Assembly (NCBI GenBank): GCA_963675935.2
Contig: CAXXPV010000008.1
Span: 1-64,000 of the forward strand
Reading direction: 5' to 3'
Origin: G963675935 sp963675935
GTDB lineage: Bacteria; Planctomycetota; Planctomycetia; Pirellulales; Thermoguttaceae
Length of the DNA: 64,000 nucleotides
Shown: positions 8,179 to 15,727 of the stretch, one piece after another
Layout of the letters: each line of letters opens with the position of its first letter
Numbering within the stretch: position 1 is the first letter of the stretch
The notes under the pieces: generated by a model
Told to the model about the DNA's origin: nothing
Seen by the model: only the letters and a program-made list of their open reading frames with translations
Databases searched by the model: none
Position numbers and translations under genes: made by a program

Positions 8179-9254
8179 ATGAGTAAAACGCCAAAGAACG
8201 AGGAGCCGCGCAGCGAGGCCAAGTCGTCCATGACGTCATCGCCGTTGCAAGGCGACTTCGGCACGGTGCTCGGGCTGATCGAGGCCGCGCGCACGCGGGC
8301 CGTCGCCGCCGTCAACACCACGCTCATCGACCTCTACTGGAGCATCGGGGAGCATATCAGCCGAAAAACCGCCCAGGACGGCTGGGGCAAAGGGGGCCGT
8401 GGAAGCCCTTTCCGAGGCCATCCAGCGGCACTACCCCGGCATGACCGGCTATTCCGCCGCCAATCTGTGGCGAATGCGGCAGTTTTACGAGATTTACCAC
8501 GACCAGCCAAAACTCGCAGCACTGCTGAGAGAATTACCGTGGACCCACAATCTGCTTATCTTGGGCAAGTTCAAACGGGGGGAAGAACGCGAATTTTATC
8601 TTAAACTCGCGATAAGCCAAAAATGGACGAGCCGCGAACTTGAGCGTCAGATCAATGGCGCCTTATTTGAACGAGTGGTTCTGTCTCCGGCAAAACTCTC
8701 ACCAGTGGTGAGAGAATTGTATCCCGATGCCGCGTCGGTATTTAAGGACAGTTACCTCCTGGAGTTTTTGGACCTCCCGTCGGTTCATTCCGAGGCCTGA
8801 TCTACAACGTGGCTTGGTCGAAAAGCACAAACAATTCCTCATTGAACTGGGCCGCGACTTCTGTTTTATCGGAAGCCAATACCCCTTGCAGGTCGGCGGA
8901 CGCGATTTCGCGCTCGACTTGCTCTTTTTCAATCGGGCGCTCAATTGTTTGGTGGCCATCGAGTTGAAAATCGACGAGTTCCAGCCCGAATATCTCGGCA
9001 AGCTGGAGTTCTATTTGGAATCGCTCGACCGGGACATTAAGAAATCGCACGAGCAGCCGGCGATCGGCGTATTGTTGTGTGCCACGAAGGATCATGAAGT
9101 CGTCGAATACGCCTTGAGTCGAAGCATGTCGCCCGCCTTGGTGGCCGAATACGAAACGAAGCTGCCCGACAAGAGGCTTCTGCAAGCAAAACTCCACGAG
9201 TTCTACCAACTCGCCGAATCGCAAGCTGAATCCCAAGAATCGCATGAAGAATAG
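8179..9254 (+). pseudogene. YhcG/DUF1016-type PD-(D/E)XK nuclease gene with two frameshifts
   Basis: Three consecutive frames together give a normal YhcG family protein. The first covers the N-terminal helical domain (TLIDLYWSIGEHIS), the second continues through SAANLWRMRQFYEIY and ELPWTHNLLIL to SYLLEFLDLPS, the third gives the nuclease domain with DFALDLLFFN and VAIELK (the D...ExK core). The shifts map to an extra G in the run at 8392-8396 and an extra T near 8798, which creates a TGA. Removing both bases restores one ORF of about 357 codons. The start at 8179 has aaaggag upstream. Either a decayed gene or sequencing error; the family is linked to mobile DNA and restriction. Confidence 0.8.
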
Positions 9255-9292
9255 CGGAAATTACAGCGATTTTTGGCCGAAGGCCCTTTGGT

Positions 9293-9663
9293 TCTCCCAG
9301 CCCGGGGCAACGCCCTCGTTGTTCTACACAAGTGGGTGAGTGGAAATGTCGGGTATACTTTTCTATTCTGTGCCTTTTCTCTAGCCCAGGCGTTTACGCC
9401 TGTGGTTAGGGGCCGGATTATCATTTCCTTTTTTCCTTCAGCCCCCTTCAGGGGGCGCTGATGGGCGATTCTGGGTCTTTTTGTGCTAGGAAACCGCATT
9501 GCGCCCCATGAATGGGGCTAGAGGGAAAAGAAAAAATAGGGATGGCTCTCTTTCCACAGGCGTAAACGCCTGGGCTAGAGAAAAGACACAAAATGCAAAG
9601 TTTTACCAAACATTCCCAACCATCAACTTGTGTGTAACAACGAGGGCAACGCCCTGGGGAACG
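9293..9663. repeat. Nested palindromic repeat, about 370 bp
   Basis: Outer arms (gggcaacgccctcgttgttc at 9304 and its counterpart gttacacac/aacgagggcaacgccctg ending near 9658) enclose a second pair (cccaggcgtttacgcctgtgg near 9388 and ccacaggcgtaaacgcctggg near 9555) and an inner pair (cccccttcagggggcg, cgccccatgaatggggc). The same outer arms bound another nested repeat at about 12655-13003. No gene is seen inside. A second, related inverted unit follows at about 9640-9795. Confidence 0.7.
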
Positions 9664-9864
9664 AGTGGCCGCGCAATTTTCGTATCGACCCAACGGGCCA
9701 ACTGTTCCTTGAGGCGAACCATTGGCTCGTTGGGCCGACATAACCTTCTCGTTCTCTCGCGTCCCCAGGGCGATGCCCTGGGCTGGGAGAACGGCCGCCC
9801 CTTCGGGGCTACAAACGGCTTTTAGTTTTCCAAATTACCCAGTCTTTGCGCGTGTCCCTTTCCC

Positions 9865-10047
9865 AAGTCGTTTCGCAGCAGCGTAGCGTCACAAATTCTT
9901 CTGGCTGGCACCAACACGATCACCACCAGCCGCATCACTGGGCACGATCCGTCGGTCCTTGATCGGCATTACGCCAATGTTGCTGACGGCCTTCGACCGG
10001 CAATGGAAGCTCGGCGCCGGTACAACGATGAGCGGGAGGCGGGCTGA
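9865..10047 (+). pseudogene. C-terminal remnant of a tyrosine recombinase (integrase)
   Basis: One frame, open for 60 codons and ending in TGA at 10045-10047, reads KSFRSSVASQILLAG and then TGHDPSVLDRHYANV. This matches the end of a phage-type integrase catalytic domain: the Arg/Ser-Phe-Arg box helix, the GH dipeptide about 20 residues later, and the Tyr nucleophile (RHYANV) nine residues after the GH. The N-terminal part is missing; palindromic repeats lie directly upstream. A partial tRNA gene lies 80 bases downstream, as expected for an element that integrated at a tRNA. It was found by reading the frame directly, since it lacks a start. Confidence 0.65.
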
Positions 10048-10127
10048 TACCACTCGGGATACCACCAGCAGTCTCAGAACGTCGCAAACGCCTTTCCCAA
10101 CGGCATTTGCGAAGAGCCCCTATGGGC

Positions 10128-10183
10128 TTTAAAATCCCCTGGGCTTAATCGCTCGTGCGGGTTCGAGTCCCGCCTCGGCTACC
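10128..10183 (+). tRNA. Partial tRNA-Leu(UAA), 3' half only (probable attachment-site scar)
   Basis: From the anticodon loop (tttaaaa, anticodon TAA) the sequence follows bacterial tRNA-Leu(UAA): anticodon 3' strand tccc, a long variable arm (ggcttaatcgctc), a perfect T arm gcggg-ttcgagt-cccgc, acceptor 3' strand ctcggct, discriminator A and CC. The D arm, the acceptor 5' strand (expected agccgag) and the 5' half of the anticodon stem are absent upstream. It is therefore not a working gene. A duplicated tRNA 3' half is what site-specific integration leaves at the distal end of an island. Confidence 0.7.
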
Positions 10184-10807
10184 TTTGTCAGGTCTCGCCA
10201 ACTCTTGCCTATCATCGCCTAACGTGCCAACTGGCAAGAGGTTAGGATAACCGGCCGCTGTGGCTTTTTTATCAACGGCTTGCTCGGTTGGTTCGCCACG
10301 TCTTGCCAGCTTTTGCCGATTCGAGCCGTCTGCGCGCTGCGCATGCGCCGCGCGCCCGTGGGCCGGTTGGGGCGTTTGGTTATAGGTTCCCGTCGCCTTC
10401 AACAACAGCTTTTCCCGCAGCAGCACATTTCTGGCTGCGATAGCCAAGCTACCCATCAAAGGTGTATAAGGGCGAGCCATCGACTTTGCCTCGAAAGCAG
10501 TATAACCACGACACACAAAGACTTACGACACTCAGAACTGCCGCATCAGCAAACACCAAAAGAACTACCCTGTTATGCTGATCTACACAAAATAATTGTG
10601 GGTATATTGGGTGCCGGCCTTTTTGCAATAGCCCAGGGAAAAATCTTGGAAAACATTTCGGCGCAGTCCGCTTACATCTACCGGAAAACTTTTCGCCAAC
10701 CGACTCGCCGAGCAGGCCACGTAAAAAGTTTTTCGGAACCCGCCGCGCCTTCGCCTCCCGTGAGGTTTTCCAGTGCTAGACTAACGTAATTGATCTGCAA
10801 GCAGTTT
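10184..10807. other. Stretch without a recognisable gene
   Basis: About 620 bases between the tRNA fragment and the next palindrome. Open frames here (for example on the minus strand, 10190-10516) give no recognisable domain and run into the tRNA scar. Composition is lower in GC than elsewhere. It may be decayed remnants of an integrated element. Confidence 0.5.
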
Positions 10808-10881
10808 TGTAGGAGACGACTCCCGTCGCCGATTGTGCGGCCAACGCCGGAAATTTCGGCGGCGGGAGTCGCCTCCTACAA
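10808..10881. repeat. Palindrome of the GTAGGAGGCGACTCCCGTC type (copy 1)
   Basis: Arms tgtaggagacgactcccgtc and gcgggagtcgcctcctaca face each other across about 35 bases. A second copy of the same family, with better arm identity, lies at 44315-44386, where it is flanked by a 12-base direct repeat. Confidence 0.7.
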
Positions 10882-11093
10882 CGATTCGCCGGAAGCGGAC
10901 CAAATTGACGTTTTAGGGGGAGCGTAAGGATTATTCCGCCTTTGCCGAGACCTAGCAGGTAGAGGGGGCATGAGCCGGGGGGCAACAGCATATTCGCTGC
11001 CAAGCGTAACCTACGGTTTGATAGAAGGATTCCTGGCATGGATTGGCCGGTTTCGGACCCGTTTTGTATTTCGCCACAAGATTGAGAACGCCG

Positions 11094-11831
11094 ATGGGTT
11101 TTTTGAAACGATTTTTCCGCAACGTATTTCGGGAAGGCGCGACGCCGGTGGGTGTCAGCAGCTTCGAGCAGCTTAGCGAAGCCGACCTCGAATCGCACCT
11201 GAGCGTGTCGCGCTACGGCGATTTCACGCTTACCGACGCCGTCCGACCGTCTTACGATCTCCAGGTGGTCCCCAGCCAGGGCTATCGACACGACTGCTAC
11301 CGCGACGAGCAGAACCACAGCAGCGTGCCGGTGCTGATGGCGGCCGTCTCCCGCGAGCATCTCCTTGAAACATTCATGGACTTGCTCGATCCCTTGGGAT
11401 TCACCGTCGATGTCGTTCTGGAGACCAGCCACAACCGGCACAACAAGGGCCATACCGATCTCTACCGCGAGCACATCGACCTGCCCGTGCTGAAAAGCGT
11501 CCTCTGGGAGTACGAGGATTTGTTGCTCAACGACGGTTGCACCGGCTTGGCCGTGCTGAACCCCGACGTTCCGCACGAAATTCAGTTCGACGAACACAAG
11601 CTCTTGATCGTCTACGGCGACGAATTGAAGGAGTTCGAGAATGTTTTAGCGGAGCGGAGCATCGCCCGCAACGAGCAAATCCGCTTCATCACCGAAGCCG
11701 AGCACGTTCACTCCTCGAGCGACATCTACTCCCGGCAGTTCGATGAGTTGAGAACCCGCCTGGGAATGGACGGCGACTATGCCCAGGAACGCGATTCTGG
11801 CGATTGGGGAGAATTGGGGATTCGAGATTAG
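11094..11831 (+). CDS. Conserved-looking hypothetical protein, about 245 residues
   Basis: I do not recognise the family. The start MGFLKRFFRNVFREG at 11094 is preferred over the ATG at 11043 because it gives a basic amphipathic N-terminus and the upstream part looks non-coding. The protein is acidic, soluble, without signal peptide or membrane segment, and contains SVSRYGDFTLTDAVRPSY, a middle region with LLETFMDLLDPLGFTVDVVL, and HKLLIVYGDELKEFE. Codon use matches its neighbours. It is transcribed in the same direction as aroK but separated from it by a palindrome. No function is proposed. Confidence 0.65.
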   Translation: MGFLKRFFRNVFREGATPVGVSSFEQLSEADLESHLSVSRYGDFTLTDAVRPSYDLQVVPSQGYRHDCYRDEQNHSSVPVLMAAVSREHLLETFMDLLDPLGFTVDVVLETSHNRHNKGHTDLYREHIDLPVLKSVLWEYEDLLLNDGCTGLAVLNPDVPHEIQFDEHKLLIVYGDELKEFENVLAERSIARNEQIRFITEAEHVHSSSDIYSRQFDELRTRLGMDGDYAQERDSGDWGELGIRD

Positions 11832-11861
11832 TGATCGCGTCAAAATAACTTGACTATTTTT

Positions 11862-11934
11862 TAGGAACACTAATTTCCACTAATTATCACTAATAGAAGG
11901 TGATTAGCGAAAATTAGCGGTGATTAGTGTTCCT
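11862..11934. repeat. Palindrome of the GGAACACTAAT...ATTAGTGTTCC type
   Basis: The segment runs from aggaacactaatttccac to ggtgattagtgttcct with internal direct echoes (actaat, attagc). Larger relatives, enlarged by outer arms of the cctcacgcaaaggcgc type, lie at 48412-48670 and 56521-56700. It sits between the hypothetical gene and aroK. Confidence 0.6.
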
Positions 11935-11972
11935 TTGTCGTTTTGAGATGTCTTGAATTGGAGCGAGTTAAG

Positions 11973-12584
11973 ATGACTCGGCTCCGTAGTCCCATGATCC
12001 TCACGCTGATCGGCTATCGAGCAACCGGAAAGACCACGATTGCCCGACTCTTGGCCGAGCGCATGGGCTGGGACTGGATCGACGCCGACGTGGAAATCGA
12101 GCGCAGGGCGGGCAAGTCGATCGCCCGAATCTTCGCCGAGAACGGCGAACCTGCCTTCCGCGACCTGGAAGCCCAAGTCATCGGCGATCTGTGCCGGCGC
12201 GAGCGCTTGGTTTTGGCCGCCGGCGGCGGGGCCCCGCTGCGGCTCGAAAGCCGTCACGCGATGCGTGCCGCGGGCAAGGTGGTTTGGCTTACCGCCCGGC
12301 CCGAGACGATCTTGGCCCGAATGACGGCGGATGCCACGACGGCCGGGCGACGTCCGAATCTGACCGACAAAGACCCCTTGGACGAGATTGTCCAGTTGCT
12401 TCGCGTTCGCGAGCCGATCTACCGCGAGACGGCCGACTACGTTGTCGAAACCGAGGGAAAGACGCCGGAGAAACTGGTCGAGGAGATTAGTAACCGTTCA
12501 CGGGACGCCTGTCATTCTGAGCGTAGCGAAGAATCTCTCGTGGGATCGCGGTCCAACCGAGATTCTTCGCTACGCTCAGAATGA
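11973..12584 (+). CDS. aroK: Shikimate kinase, C-terminus overwritten by a MITE
   Basis: Phosphorylates shikimate at O3 in the chorismate pathway. The N-terminus has the P-loop GYRATGKTT, then DADVEIERRAGKSI (shikimate-binding Asp), FRDLEAQVI and the AAGGGAPLR glycine loop; the lid carries AGRRPNLTD. The start at 11973 has ggag eight bases upstream; 11994 is an alternative. After VEEI the reading frame enters a 124-base element at 12490 and gains about 30 foreign residues ending in SLRSE. Excising the element and one copy of its 9-base duplication restores VEEIIANCITV-stop. Core catalytic residues are intact, so activity may survive. Confidence 0.9.
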   Translation: MTRLRSPMILTLIGYRATGKTTIARLLAERMGWDWIDADVEIERRAGKSIARIFAENGEPAFRDLEAQVIGDLCRRERLVLAAGGGAPLRLESRHAMRAAGKVVWLTARPETILARMTADATTAGRRPNLTDKDPLDEIVQLLRVREPIYRETADYVVETEGKTPEKLVEEISNRSRDACHSERSEESLVGSRSNRDSSLRSE

Positions 12585-12613
12585 CGGTGTTTTCCCGGCC
12601 CGTGAACGGTTAC
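12490..12613. mobile_element. MITE-like palindromic element, 124 bp, with 9-bp target duplication
   Basis: Perfect 15-base terminal inverted repeats (gtaaccgttcacggg). The interior is a large palindrome with arms gtcattctgagcgtagcg and its complement. Both sides carry aggagatta (12481-12489 and 12614-12622), a clean 9-base duplication. It lies inside the 3' end of aroK. A near-identical 124-base copy lies at 32007-32130, and an older inverted relative at 31139-31261. It encodes no protein, so it must be mobilised in trans if still active. Confidence 0.85.
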
Positions 12614-12654
12614 AGGAGATTATTGCAAATTGCATAACAGTTTAGCTGTTTGCA

Positions 12655-13003
12655 GCCCCGAAGGGGCAACCGTTCTCCCAGCCCAGGGCACCGCTCTCGT
12701 TGTTACACACAAGTTGACGTGGTTTCGACCCGGAGGGTCGTTTGATAATAGCCCAGCGATTTATCGCTGGGTCGGAAATCGGGAAATACGCCCGTTCGTC
12801 CCGGAGGGACGGTTGAAACCATGCATCGGAATGCCACCTTCGGGCGTCCCTACGGGACGCACACCACCCCAATCGCCCATCGCCCCAGCAGTAAACTGCT
12901 GGGCTATTATCAAACGTCCCTACGGGACGGACGCTCTCGCCAACTTGTGTGTAACAACGAGGGCGATGCCCAGGGCTGGGAGAACCAAAGGGACTTCGGC
13001 CCG
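12655..13003. repeat. Nested palindromic repeat, about 350 bp
   Basis: Outer arms ccgttctcccagcccaggg near 12670 and its counterpart ccagggctgggagaac near 12985, followed inward by cgttgttacacacaagttg and caacttgtgtgtaacaacg, then inner hairpins (gacccggagggtc, cagcgatttatcgctg, cgtccctacgggacg). The outer arms match those of the repeat at 9293-9663. It fills most of the spacer between aroK and the prepilin peptidase gene; no ORF is supported. Confidence 0.7.
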
Positions 13004-13102
13004 AAAGCAACGCATTGATTGGCTTTGGGTCATACGCGGCACTGCAATCGACTTAATTGTTGCCAATTTACAATTTGCAATTTGCAATTTACAATCCATC
13101 TC

Positions 13103-14377
13103 ATGCATATAATCCTCGCCATCCCGTTGCCCGTTCGCTTGGCCCTGCTCTTCGTGCTGGGCGCATTCCTCGGCGGCATGGTGAATTGGGCCATCTACCG
13201 GTTGGCGTGGAATCCGCGTCCGATCAGCCCTTGGTCGCGTCCCGATCGCTCGGCGCCGCGCCGCAGCCGTTGGGACCGGCTGCCGATCGTCGGCTGGCTG
13301 GGTCTTCGGCGTGAAACCGCGTTGCATGGCCCCGGTTTTTGGATTCGCCCGATGGTGTTGGAAGTTCTCACCGGCGCCGGTTGCGCGGCGCTCTACTGGT
13401 GGGAGGTCGGCCGGGCGGGCCTGCTGCCGCCGGGGTTGCCGATGCCGCTTCCATCGGCGATGATGACCATGCTGCACCTTGAATTTGCGGCGCATCTCGT
13501 GTTAATTAGCCTGATGCTGGCCGCTTCGATGATCGACGTGGACGAAAAAATCATTCCCGACGAAATCACCGTGGCCGGCACACTGCTCGGCTTGCTTGCG
13601 GCCGGGGCGTGGCCCAATTCGCTGCTGCCCGACATCCAACTCAATAGCTGGCTCAATAGCTGGTTCTTGCTTCTGGCTTCGCCGAACCAATGGCCCTCCG
13701 CGCTCGATGGCGCGCCGCACCTGGGTTCGCTCACACTGGGGCTTGCGTGTTGGTGGGCGTGGTGTGCGGCGATTCTGCCGCGATCATGGTATTCGCGTCA
13801 TGGCGTGCGGCGGGCCATCGTGCTTTGCTGCGCCCGAATTGCCCGCGAACCCAGCACTCGCCGTATTGCGCGAATGGCCTTGATGGGCGCGTTGCTCATC
13901 GCGCTGGCGTGGTATCGCGGCGGGGCCGGCTGGCAGGGTTTGTTGAGCGCCCTGGTGGGTATGGCCGCGAGCGGAGGGTTGGTCTGGGCCGTGCGAATCG
14001 TCGGCAGCGTGGCGCTGGGGCGCGAGGCCCTGGGCTTCGGCGACGTGACGCTCATGGCCATGATCGGCGCGTTTCTCGGCTGGCAATCGTGCCTAGTCGT
14101 TTTCTTCCTTGCCCCGTTCGCCGGCTTGGTTGTGGGCGTGTTGCGGCTGTTTCTGATTCGCGATCGTGAAATTCCCTACGGCCCGTTCCTCTGCTTGGCC
14201 GCGCTTTCGCTCATTGTTTTTTGGAATGCGATTTGGAGCTACGTGCAAATTTATTTCGCGATGGACTGGCTCGTGCCGGGGGTGATGTTCTGCTGCTTGG
14301 TTCTGATGGCGGCGATGCTCGGGGCGTGGCGGGGGATTTTGTCCGTCTTTCGATGGTTGACATATCGAGGTAATTGA
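13103..14377 (+). CDS. Prepilin peptidase (A24 family aspartic protease)
   Basis: About 424 residues with several membrane segments. The N-terminal domain has LGAFLGGMVNWAIYRLAW and WDRLPIVGWLGLR, matching the type IV prepilin peptidase cytoplasmic domain but without its usual Cys pairs. The catalytic Asp residues lie in SMIDVDEKIIPDE and in GFGDVTLMAMIGAFLG (the GxGD motif). An extra, roughly 100-residue insert between them carries further hydrophobic segments. The start at 13103 (MHIILAIPLPVRLALL) is chosen because upstream codons come from a low-complexity ATTTGCAATTT stretch. Likely processes type IV pilin or type II secretion pseudopilins; no pilus genes are adjacent. Confidence 0.85.
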   Translation: MHIILAIPLPVRLALLFVLGAFLGGMVNWAIYRLAWNPRPISPWSRPDRSAPRRSRWDRLPIVGWLGLRRETALHGPGFWIRPMVLEVLTGAGCAALYWWEVGRAGLLPPGLPMPLPSAMMTMLHLEFAAHLVLISLMLAASMIDVDEKIIPDEITVAGTLLGLLAAGAWPNSLLPDIQLNSWLNSWFLLLASPNQWPSALDGAPHLGSLTLGLACWWAWCAAILPRSWYSRHGVRRAIVLCCARIAREPSTRRIARMALMGALLIALAWYRGGAGWQGLLSALVGMAASGGLVWAVRIVGSVALGREALGFGDVTLMAMIGAFLGWQSCLVVFFLAPFAGLVVGVLRLFLIRDREIPYGPFLCLAALSLIVFWNAIWSYVQIYFAMDWLVPGVMFCCLVLMAAMLGAWRGILSVFRWLTYRGN

Positions 14378-14418
14378 CATACCATAAATTGGGCGGTCTA
14401 TTCCGCCGGGAGCTTCCC

Positions 14419-14616
14419 ATGCTAGCAATCCGAGCCACCTTCGACGGGAAGGAAATCCACATTCCCAAGAATACCAAGGACATTCCGCCCTGCAATGTGA
14501 TTGTTTTGTTTGAAGAAGACGAGACGGCGGAAGATGCCGACTGGCTTAAACTACAGGAACAATCCTTAGCCAACGCATGGGACGACACGGAAGATGGCAT
14601 TTACGATAATGTGTGA
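14419..14616 (+). CDS. Probable antitoxin of a MazEF/PemIK-like module
   Basis: A 65-residue acidic protein (MLAIRATFDGKEIHIPKN...). The middle is hydrophobic (NVIVLFEEDE), the C-terminus very acidic (NAWDDTEDGIYDNV), typical of a toxin-neutralising tail. The start at 14419 has a cgggag site upstream. Its stop overlaps the start of the downstream MazF-like gene, so the two are co-translated. The family is not one I can name; the call rests on size, charge and position. Confidence 0.65.
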   Translation: MLAIRATFDGKEIHIPKNTKDIPPCNVIVLFEEDETAEDADWLKLQEQSLANAWDDTEDGIYDNV

Positions 14617-14947
14617 GACTGGAGACGTTGTTCTCGTCCGTTTTCCATTTACGGATTTGACCAGTCAAAAACGCCGTCCCGTGCTTGTTGTCAGCCCGAA
14701 CGAGTTCTCATTGCATCATGGCGACATCGTCGTCGTCCCCCTGACGAGTTGCCGTCAAGAGCATGGATTTTGTTTGGGCAAATGGCGGGAAGCCGGTCTT
14801 GTGAAGCCCACGTGGTTGAAGGCGCTCGTTGCCACGGTGGCGAAGTCGTTGGTGGAAAAACGACTTGGGAAAATCCGGCCGGAAGATCGACACCAAGTTG
14901 CGTCAGTGCTGGCAATGTTGGTCGATCCTCAATTCAGGGCCCAATGA
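14609..14947 (+). CDS. PemK/MazF-family endoribonuclease toxin
   Basis: A 112-residue protein starting MCETGDVVLVRFPFTDLTSQKRRPVLVVS, the MazF/PemK fold opening with the conserved RFPF and KRRPVLVV strands, then DIVVVPLTS. The C-terminal helix region VEKRLGKIRPEDRHQVASVLAML is typical. The ATG at 14609 lies inside the antitoxin's last codons; this overlap and the RFPF start decide it over 14594. Predicted to cleave single-stranded RNA when free of antitoxin. Its 3' end overlaps the converging downstream gene by about 45 bases. Confidence 0.85.
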   Translation: MCETGDVVLVRFPFTDLTSQKRRPVLVVSPNEFSLHHGDIVVVPLTSCRQEHGFCLGKWREAGLVKPTWLKALVATVAKSLVEKRLGKIRPEDRHQVASVLAMLVDPQFRAQ

Positions 14948-15424
14948 CGGTTTCGGTGGCGATTGGTAGCTCCCGTAAAACCGCTTGATAAAATTCCGAT
15001 GCAGCCGCGCCGGGCAATGCGGCGTCCAGCCCCAGCGGCTCAAAAGCTTCTCGGAAATTCGCCGGTTCGTCACGTCGCACAACAGGGCGTCGCTCCCCTT
15101 CAGCCGGGCGATCTCGTCCAAGACGGCCATCGCGCGGACGACTGTACCAAAACTGGCGTCTCGCGTCGATTCCATGTACTTGAGCACCAGGAAGTTGGAA
15201 AAACGCCGAGGCTGGTTGTAGTAGAGCCGGACGCGGTCGCCGTGGGTGTGACGATGCCGCCACCGGCCGATCAAAAGCGGTTCGAATATCGAGACGATTT
15301 TAGGAAATGGCCGCAGTCTTACGCTGCACAATCGCCCGTCGGCCGCCTCGATCACGCCATAGCGCCGGCGTCGGAGCGTTTCGGCGCCGTCGGCAAGATC
15401 GGTAATCGTTTCCAACATCGGCAT
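14903..15424 (-). CDS. Hypothetical protein with acetyltransferase-like C-terminus
   Basis: A 173-residue protein I cannot assign with certainty. The segment DALLCDVTNRRISEKLLSRWGWTPH resembles the last strands and helix of GNAT acetyltransferases (a strand with conserved Asn/Arg, then a helix with 'LL.R.GW'), followed by HRNFIKRFYG. The N-terminal half has YGVIEAADGRLCSVRLRPFP. No signal peptide or membrane segment. The final 15 residues are antisense to the MazF-like gene, so the original stop may have been altered when that module arrived. Start at 15424 by frame; 15418 is an alternative. Confidence 0.55.
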   Translation of the reverse strand: MPMLETITDLADGAETLRRRRYGVIEAADGRLCSVRLRPFPKIVSIFEPLLIGRWRHRHTHGDRVRLYYNQPRRFSNFLVLKYMESTRDASFGTVVRAMAVLDEIARLKGSDALLCDVTNRRISEKLLSRWGWTPHCPARLHRNFIKRFYGSYQSPPKPSLGPELRIDQHCQH

Positions 15425-15434
15425 ATCGAAATAT

Positions 15435-15592
15435 ACAAGACAACTGCAAAGTCCAGGAAACCGTCATTCTGAGCGCAGCGAAGAATCTCCGTGGTATCGC
15501 GTAAGTTCCCGCGGGCCAACGAGATTCTTCGCTGCGCTCAGAATGACGGTCTTTCCTATCTATCCCCAAAATGCGACATTGCAATTCTCCTG
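15435..15592. mobile_element. MITE-like palindromic element, 158 bp (second subfamily), 9-bp target duplication
   Basis: The interior carries the same palindrome as the aroK element (gtcattctgagcgcagcg and complement), but the ends differ: left acaagacaactgcaa, right ttgcaattctcctg. Flanking direct repeats tcgaaatat lie at 15426-15434 and 15593-15601. A 159-base relative with its own 9-base duplication is at 59907-60065. It lies between the divergent GNAT-like gene and the fucosidase gene. Confidence 0.75.
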
Positions 15593-15727
15593 TCGAAATA
15601 TACGCCACGCTTGCCAAGGGGACGATTTTCGACTAGGATGGTATTCCTCCCCCCCGAGACGTGTCGATGGAATAGGTTTTCCATCATTCCCAGTTTCATT
15701 TTTCCTTCCCCCCTGGAGAAACTTGAG

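Noticed and set aside
10190..10516. Minus-strand ORF of 123 codons beside the tRNA scar
   Set aside because: Its C-terminal part is encoded by the tRNA fragment and no domain is visible; treated as chance.
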